The position numbers were made by a program, and so were the translations under genes. Positions 14,255 through 18,234 of a DNA stretch of 18,234 bases are shown piece after piece (the first letter of the stretch is position 1; the number at the start of each line of letters is the position of its first letter). This DNA comes from Desulfovibrio sp. (GTDB lineage Bacteria > Desulfobacterota > Desulfovibrionia > Desulfovibrionales > Desulfovibrionaceae): positions 1 through 18,234 of the forward strand of contig JAIWOE010000060.1 of assembly GCA_020217165.1 (NCBI GenBank), in the 5' to 3' direction. Below the pieces are notes generated by a model. It did not search any database and was not told the origin of the DNA. It worked only from the letters and a program-made list of their open reading frames with translations.

Positions 14255-15343
14255 TTACTTCACGTCGGCCGGGTCCAGGCGCTTCAGGGTCGTCACGTTG
14301 CGGCGGGCCTGTTCAAGCTGGTCCTTGGGCAGGGGGATGAGGCCGATGCGTCTGAGCAGGCCGCGGCTGCCGATCATCTTTTCGCTCATGAACAGGTCCA
14401 CATACTCTTTCAGGCCGGGAACTTTGCCGATGTGATCGGCCTTGATGTAGAAAAACAGGGACCGGGAGATGGGATACTCCCCGGAAGAGACGGTCTTGGG
14501 CTCGGGCTTCACGCCGTTGACCACCGCCCCCTTGAGGCGGTCCTTGTTTTCCTCCAGGAAGGAATACCCAAAGATGCCAAAGGCGTTTTTGTCCTGCACC
14601 AGCTTCTGCACGATGAGGTTGTCGTTTTCGCCCGATGGCACGTAGGCCTGGTCCTGGCGGATGGCGGAGTAATCCTTGGCGTCCTTGCCCAGCACCTGCT
14701 CGTATTCCGGGAAGCTCTTGACGGCCTTGTGCATCACCAGTTCCACAAAGGCATCCCGCGTGCCAGAGGTGGCGGGGGGGCCGTAAATCAGGATGATGCG
14801 GTCCGGCAAGGTGGGGTCGATCTCTTTCCAGTTCTTGAACGGGTTGGGGACCAGGGTTCCCTTGGAGGGGACTTTTTCCGCCACAGCCAGAAACAGCTGC
14901 TCCAGGGAGACCTTGAAGTCCGGATTCTTGCCGTTCTGGGCGATGGCGATGCCGTCAAACCCGATGCGGGCTTCCACCACGCTGGTCATGCCGTTGGCGT
15001 AGCAGGTTTCCAGCTCGCTTTTCTTGATGCGGCGGGAGGAGTTGGTGATGTCCGGCGTCTCGGTACCCACACCGGCGCTAAAGAGCTTGAACCCGCCGCC
15101 GGAACCGGTGGATTCCACCACGGGCGTTCTGAACGAAGTGGTTTTGCCCAGTTCCTCGGCCACGAAGCTGGAAAAGGGAAACACGGTGGACGAGCCGACA
15201 ATGCGAATCTGGTCGCGCAGGGTCTGGGCCTGGGCCGGGCTGGTAACCACGGTGCTGGCCAGCATGGCGTCGGCTACCAAGGCGGCAACAAGCAGCGTGG
15301 CGGCAAGCAGGGCGCACAGGGCTGCAGTGAGCATGGAACGCAT
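14255..15343 (-). CDS. pstS: Phosphate-binding periplasmic protein
   Basis: This 362-aa PstS-family protein has a long signal peptide (1-40, cleavage likely after SPAQA-Q) followed by the mature N-terminus RDQIRIVGSSTVFPF. Phosphate-contact segments are recognisable as GSSTVFPF (50-57), STGSGGGFKLF and ATSGTRDAFVELV. It captures Pi for PstCA. The start at 15343 has AGGAGG 6 nt upstream; an in-frame extension to 15475 has no such site and would cover the candidate Pho box. It is the first gene of the pst group, 191 bp after the rhomboid gene, and probably has its own phosphate-regulated promoter. Confidence 0.95.
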   Translation of the reverse strand: MRSMLTAALCALLAATLLVAALVADAMLASTVVTSPAQAQTLRDQIRIVGSSTVFPFSSFVAEELGKTTSFRTPVVESTGSGGGFKLFSAGVGTETPDITNSSRRIKKSELETCYANGMTSVVEARIGFDGIAIAQNGKNPDFKVSLEQLFLAVAEKVPSKGTLVPNPFKNWKEIDPTLPDRIILIYGPPATSGTRDAFVELVMHKAVKSFPEYEQVLGKDAKDYSAIRQDQAYVPSGENDNLIVQKLVQDKNAFGIFGYSFLEENKDRLKGAVVNGVKPEPKTVSSGEYPISRSLFFYIKADHIGKVPGLKEYVDLFMSEKMIGSRGLLRRIGLIPLPKDQLEQARRNVTTLKRLDPADVK

Positions 15344-15396
15344 GAATATCCTCCTGTTGGAACCATCGCGGGAATTCGGATCGCAGACACGCGCCC

Positions 15397-15440
15397 ATGG
15401 TAAATTCCCAGTGTGACGCGGGGATGAATACTGCGTGACC
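15397..15440 (-). promoter_or_regulatory. Candidate Pho box and -10 of pstS
   Basis: Read on the minus strand, GGTCACG (15434-15440), ATTCATC (15423-15429) and CGTCACA (15412-15418) start exactly 11 bp apart, the spacing of PhoB units (7-bp element plus 4-bp spacer). A -10-like TACCAT (15397-15402) lies 9 bp beyond the last unit, as in PhoB-activated promoters where the box replaces the -35. The middle unit is a weak match. Confidence 0.45.
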
Positions 15441-15534
15441 GTTTCAGGTCGTCGAACAGGACGCCGGCGATGCATTCCGGGCTGGCTCAGGAGGATCTAC
15501 GACAAGGTCGTTACAGTTCCATGACGGCGGGACC

Positions 15535-16269
15535 TCAATGCCCGTCAAACCGGGAGACGCCGATGCGCCGGCCCCGGTCGTTGTAGCAAAAATAACACCG
15601 TGACCGGTTGCGGAACAATGGCAGCAGCAGCATGCCCGCCAGAAATCCCCCGGCATGGGCCCACCAGGCAATACCTGCTCCATCGGTGTTGCCCAGGGCG
15701 GAAAGGCCGGACACAAGCTGAATGAGAAACCACAACCCCAGGAACACCAGCGCTGGAATTTCCACGAAATACGGGATGATGATGATGGGGATGAGGGTCA
15801 GCACCCGCGAATGCGGGTACAGCAGAAAATAACTGCCCATCACCCCGGCAATGGCCCCTGAGGCCCCAAGGATGGGGGAAGTGGAATCCGGATGGAAGAA
15901 CATGTGCAGCATGAGCGCCGCCAGGCCGCAGGCGACGTAAAACACCAGGAATCGCCAGGGGCCCATTACGTCTTCGATGTTGTCCCCAAAAATCCACAAA
16001 AACAGCATGTTCAGCAGAAAGTGCCCCCAGCCGGCATGCAGGAACATGTAGGAGAGCAGGTACAGGTGCGTGTCAGGATATTGGTGCCAGACGCTCCAGT
16101 CCGGATGGAACAGCCGGGCCGGGATGACTCCCCAAAAGTGGATGAACCGCTCGGCCGCCGCCGGAGGCAGCCCCAGCTGGTACAAAAACACCAGGCTGTT
16201 GAGGATGATGAGCACCAGGATGGCCACGGGGGGATGCACGCGGGGAATGGAGTCTCTAAGGGGCAGCAT
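15535..16269 (-). CDS. Rhomboid family intramembrane serine protease
   Basis: This 244-aa membrane protein has the rhomboid catalytic dyad: Ser137 in GASGAIAG and His205 in AHAGGFLAG. HAGWGHFLLNM (78-88) supplies the conserved His83 and Asn87 of the oxyanion region. Six helices are expected, with a long L1 loop (about 35-70). The tail after the last helix carries CYFCYNDRG (225-233), a cytoplasmic Cys pair unusual enough to note. Rhomboids cleave substrates within the membrane; the substrate here is unknown. The ATG at 16269 is 9 nt after the stop of the fused RluD-CoaE gene, so the two are co-transcribed. An AGGACA ribosome binding site overlaps that stop. Confidence 0.92.
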   Translation of the reverse strand: MLPLRDSIPRVHPPVAILVLIILNSLVFLYQLGLPPAAAERFIHFWGVIPARLFHPDWSVWHQYPDTHLYLLSYMFLHAGWGHFLLNMLFLWIFGDNIEDVMGPWRFLVFYVACGLAALMLHMFFHPDSTSPILGASGAIAGVMGSYFLLYPHSRVLTLIPIIIIPYFVEIPALVFLGLWFLIQLVSGLSALGNTDGAGIAWWAHAGGFLAGMLLLPLFRNRSRCYFCYNDRGRRIGVSRFDGH

Positions 16270-16278
16270 ATGATTGTC

Positions 16279-18009
16279 CTATGAGGTTTGCACCAGGGCG
16301 CTCAGCTGGCGCCAATGCCTGCGGGCCTGGGCGGCCCGCAGGCCTGCCAGGGCCTTGCGCAGGGCCCGGACCCGGCCGGGCAGGGCCTCCGGGGGGCCGG
16401 AGTTGTCCACCACCAACTGGCAGCGCCCCAGCTTGGCCGCCTCGCTCCATTGCCAGGACTCCATGGCGGCAATCTGCGCCTCGTCCCAGCCGCGGGCGTG
16501 GCGAAGCCGGGCGCGGCGCTCGGCCCGGGTGCAGTGCACCCCTACCAGCACATCGGCCATGGCCCCGGGGTGGCCCGTCTCCCAGCCGGCTTCCAGCACC
16601 AGGGGCACCTCGGCCACGGCCAGGGGGCGGTGGGCATGGACCTTCCAGAAGGTTTCCAGCCGGGACTGGACCATGGGGTGGATCATGGCCTCCACCTCCT
16701 GGCGCAGGCCTGGGGTCTGCCCCATGGCCGCGAACAGGGCCCGGCGGTTCAGGGTGCCGTCGTCATCTATAAAACGGTCTCCATAGCGGCGGGTGAGCAT
16801 GGCATGCCCATCGGCGCCCGGGGCATACAGCTCAGCCACGCAGGCATCGGCGCAAAAGACCGGCACCCCGGCACGGGCCAATGCCTCCACCACGGCGCTC
16901 TTGCCGCAGCCGGGCAGGCCGGTGACGATGACCCGCTGGCAATGCCGTGTGAGCCGCAGCAGCGTGCCCTGCATCTCCCGTGGCAGGGGAGAGGTGAAGA
17001 CCAGGCGCCGGCCGTCTGCCCCATGATCCGCACGCGGATTCGTCGGATGCGCAAAGGCCATGCGCCAGGCGTGGAGCATTTGCCGCCGGGCGGCCGCGGC
17101 GCGCATGGTGGTGGTATCCCCCGGCCGGCGTACCTGGCCGCCGTACAACCCGTCCCCCAGCAGGGGATGGCCCAGGTGCCGCAGGTGCACCCGAATCTGA
17201 TGCGTACGGCCGGTGTGGATGACCACCAGAAGCAGGGCCCAGCGGCGGAGGGGATCGGCATGCAGGACGCGATATTCGCTCACGGCCGGCCGCCCGCCCT
17301 TGGGCAGCACGGCCATGCACGTCTTGCGGGTGGGGTGGCGGCCCATGGGCGCTTCGATGCGGCCCTGGGCGGCCTCGGGCACGCCATGGCACAGGGCCAG
17401 ATATGCCTTGTCCACCTGCCGGGTCTCGAAGGCCGCGGCCAGGGCCAGCCGGGCCTGCTCGTGGCGGGCCACTACCAGCAGGCCGGAGGTGTCCTTGTCA
17501 ATGCGATGCACCACCCCGGGGCGCTCCGTGCCCATGGTCGCCAGGTCCGGATAGTGCGCCAGCAGCCGGTGCACCAGGGTTTCCTCCTTGCAGCTTGGGG
17601 CGGGATGCACGGTGAGCCCGGCTGGCTTGTCCACCACCAGGAGGTCTGGATCTTCATACAGGATGCGTATGGCTCCGGCGCGGGACGGCCTGGCCACCCC
17701 GGCCGGGAGGGCCGTTCCAGGTGCTCCGGCCGGTCCTTCAGGAAGGAGCAGGCGCAAGGACAGGCCCGGGGTCAGGGGTTGACGGGGCGTCCTGCAGGGG
17801 TTCCCATCCAGCAAGACCACCCCCGCCTTGATCCACTCCTTGATCTTTTCCCGGGAGATGCCTTCCGCCTTGCACACGGCCGCCAGAAACCGGTCCAGCC
17901 GCTGGCCCGCGGCCTCGGCCGGCAGGGGCAGGGGAGTGCCGGCCAGCAGGGCTGCAGGAGAAAAATCCTTGCATGGCGGGGGGATTGGATCGGAAGGCGG
18001 GGTGGGCAT
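16279..18009 (-). CDS. Fused RluD-type pseudouridine synthase and dephospho-CoA kinase
   Basis: This 576-aa protein joins two housekeeping enzymes. Residues about 35-90 form an S4 RNA-binding domain. Residues 112-340 form an RluA/RluD pseudouridine synthase with catalytic Asp171 in HRIDKDTSGLLV and the downstream HTGRTHQIRVHLRHLGHPLLGD. This half modifies uridines of 23S rRNA. Residues about 358-570 form a CoaE dephospho-CoA kinase with P-loop GLPGCGKS (364-371), which phosphorylates dephospho-CoA at the last step of CoA synthesis. The start at 18009 has AAGGA 7 nt upstream; an extension to 18123 lacks a site and would fill the divergent promoter region. I believe such fusions are annotated in Desulfovibrio genomes. 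The joining of rRNA modification and CoA synthesis has no obvious metabolic reason. Confidence 0.93.
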   Translation of the reverse strand: MPTPPSDPIPPPCKDFSPAALLAGTPLPLPAEAAGQRLDRFLAAVCKAEGISREKIKEWIKAGVVLLDGNPCRTPRQPLTPGLSLRLLLPEGPAGAPGTALPAGVARPSRAGAIRILYEDPDLLVVDKPAGLTVHPAPSCKEETLVHRLLAHYPDLATMGTERPGVVHRIDKDTSGLLVVARHEQARLALAAAFETRQVDKAYLALCHGVPEAAQGRIEAPMGRHPTRKTCMAVLPKGGRPAVSEYRVLHADPLRRWALLLVVIHTGRTHQIRVHLRHLGHPLLGDGLYGGQVRRPGDTTTMRAAAARRQMLHAWRMAFAHPTNPRADHGADGRRLVFTSPLPREMQGTLLRLTRHCQRVIVTGLPGCGKSAVVEALARAGVPVFCADACVAELYAPGADGHAMLTRRYGDRFIDDDGTLNRRALFAAMGQTPGLRQEVEAMIHPMVQSRLETFWKVHAHRPLAVAEVPLVLEAGWETGHPGAMADVLVGVHCTRAERRARLRHARGWDEAQIAAMESWQWSEAAKLGRCQLVVDNSGPPEALPGRVRALRKALAGLRAAQARRHWRQLSALVQTS

Positions 18010-18158
18010 GGGCGTTCCTTGACGTGGATTGGTCTGGTATTGTGGAAAGAGCGCGCCGCAGCCTTGCCACCCGCCCGATTTCATACTACGCCAGCCAAGG
18101 CCCGCGCGGCAAGTCGTCTCCACCCACCATCACATGTTCACGTCTCCAAGGAGGAGCC
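18010..18158. promoter_or_regulatory. Divergent promoter region of the fused gene and upp
   Basis: These 149 bp lie between divergent genes and must carry both promoters. TTGCCA (18064-18069) followed by a TACTAC 14 bp later is a poor match for upp, and nothing better stands out. A strong AAGGAGG ribosome binding site (18148-18154) precedes upp. Confidence 0.4.
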
Positions 18159-18234
18159 ATGGCGGTGCATGTCGTCAATCATCCATTGGTGCGACACAAG
18201 CTCGGCATCATGCGCCAGCACGATCTGGACGTCA
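18159..18234 (+). CDS. upp: Uracil phosphoribosyltransferase, N-terminus only
   Basis: The first 25 residues, MAVHVVNHPLVRHKLGIMRQ and HDLDV, match the conserved N-terminus of Upp, which makes UMP from uracil and PRPP in pyrimidine salvage. The ATG at 18159 follows AAGGAGG by 4 nt. The rest lies beyond the window. Confidence 0.85.
   Translation, partial: MAVHVVNHPLVRHKLGIMRQHDLDV

Noticed and set aside
18060..18090. Sigma54-type promoter for the fused RluD-CoaE gene
   Set aside because: A GTGGCAAGGCTGCGG stretch has the GG but lacks a proper TTGC box at the right spacing.
1..18234. tRNA, rRNA, CRISPR array, insertion sequence or attachment-site repeat
   Set aside because: No cloverleaf, rRNA-like stretch, regular spacer-repeat array, transposase or flanking repeat was visible by reading. 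The frequent CAGGGCCAGG-like strings are only Leu-Ala codon runs on the opposite strand.

Overview
The window is GC-rich, densely packed chromosomal DNA. It most resembles a sulfate-reducing Desulfovibrio-type bacterium (Desulfobacterota). That placement is an inference from the fused RluD-CoaE protein, the enlarged PstA/PstC permeases, the PIN-PhoH protein and codon usage; no rRNA or other marker gene is present to prove it. Almost all long plus-strand open frames between about 1 and 3800 and between 7200 and 18000 are antisense shadows of minus-strand genes.

Region 1 (1-4336) holds an uncharacterised module. A minus-strand pair consists of a polytopic protein in which two extracytoplasmic sensor-like domains precede a full MFS transporter (1291-3783), and a protein of unknown function (running off the left edge) joined to it by a 4-bp GTGA overlap. 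Divergently transcribed is a small RsbW/SpoIIAB-like GHKL ATPase (3911-4336) whose N-box asparagine is replaced by serine.

Region 2 (4408-7203) is a patch of small genes. A two-gene operon with a good TTGACA promoter encodes a 71-aa protein and a multi-CxxC zinc-ribbon protein. A 73-aa orphan gene lies behind an AT-rich element with an 11-bp direct repeat. A CI-type, S24-protease phage-like repressor is divergent from an excisionase-like HTH protein, which looks like an isolated phage-style switch with no integrase in view. A 444-bp stretch with hairpins and only doubtful ORFs closes the region.

Region 3 (7204-18009) is a long minus-strand run. Read in the direction of transcription it holds a fused pseudouridine synthase/dephospho-CoA kinase, a rhomboid protease, the phosphate uptake genes pstS-pstC-pstA (without pstB or phoU in the cluster), a PIN-PhoH ATPase, and then the zinc uptake operon znuA-znuC-znuB-zur. 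A three-half-site palindromic element just before znuA is a strong candidate Zur operator. An array of 11-bp steps before pstS is a candidate Pho box. At the right edge the plus-strand upp gene (uracil phosphoribosyltransferase) begins, divergent from the fused gene.

Functionally the right two thirds deals with phosphate and zinc acquisition, with local control. The left third holds the least explained biology: a transporter carrying its own sensor domains beside an altered anti-sigma-type ATPase, and the small-gene phage-like patch.
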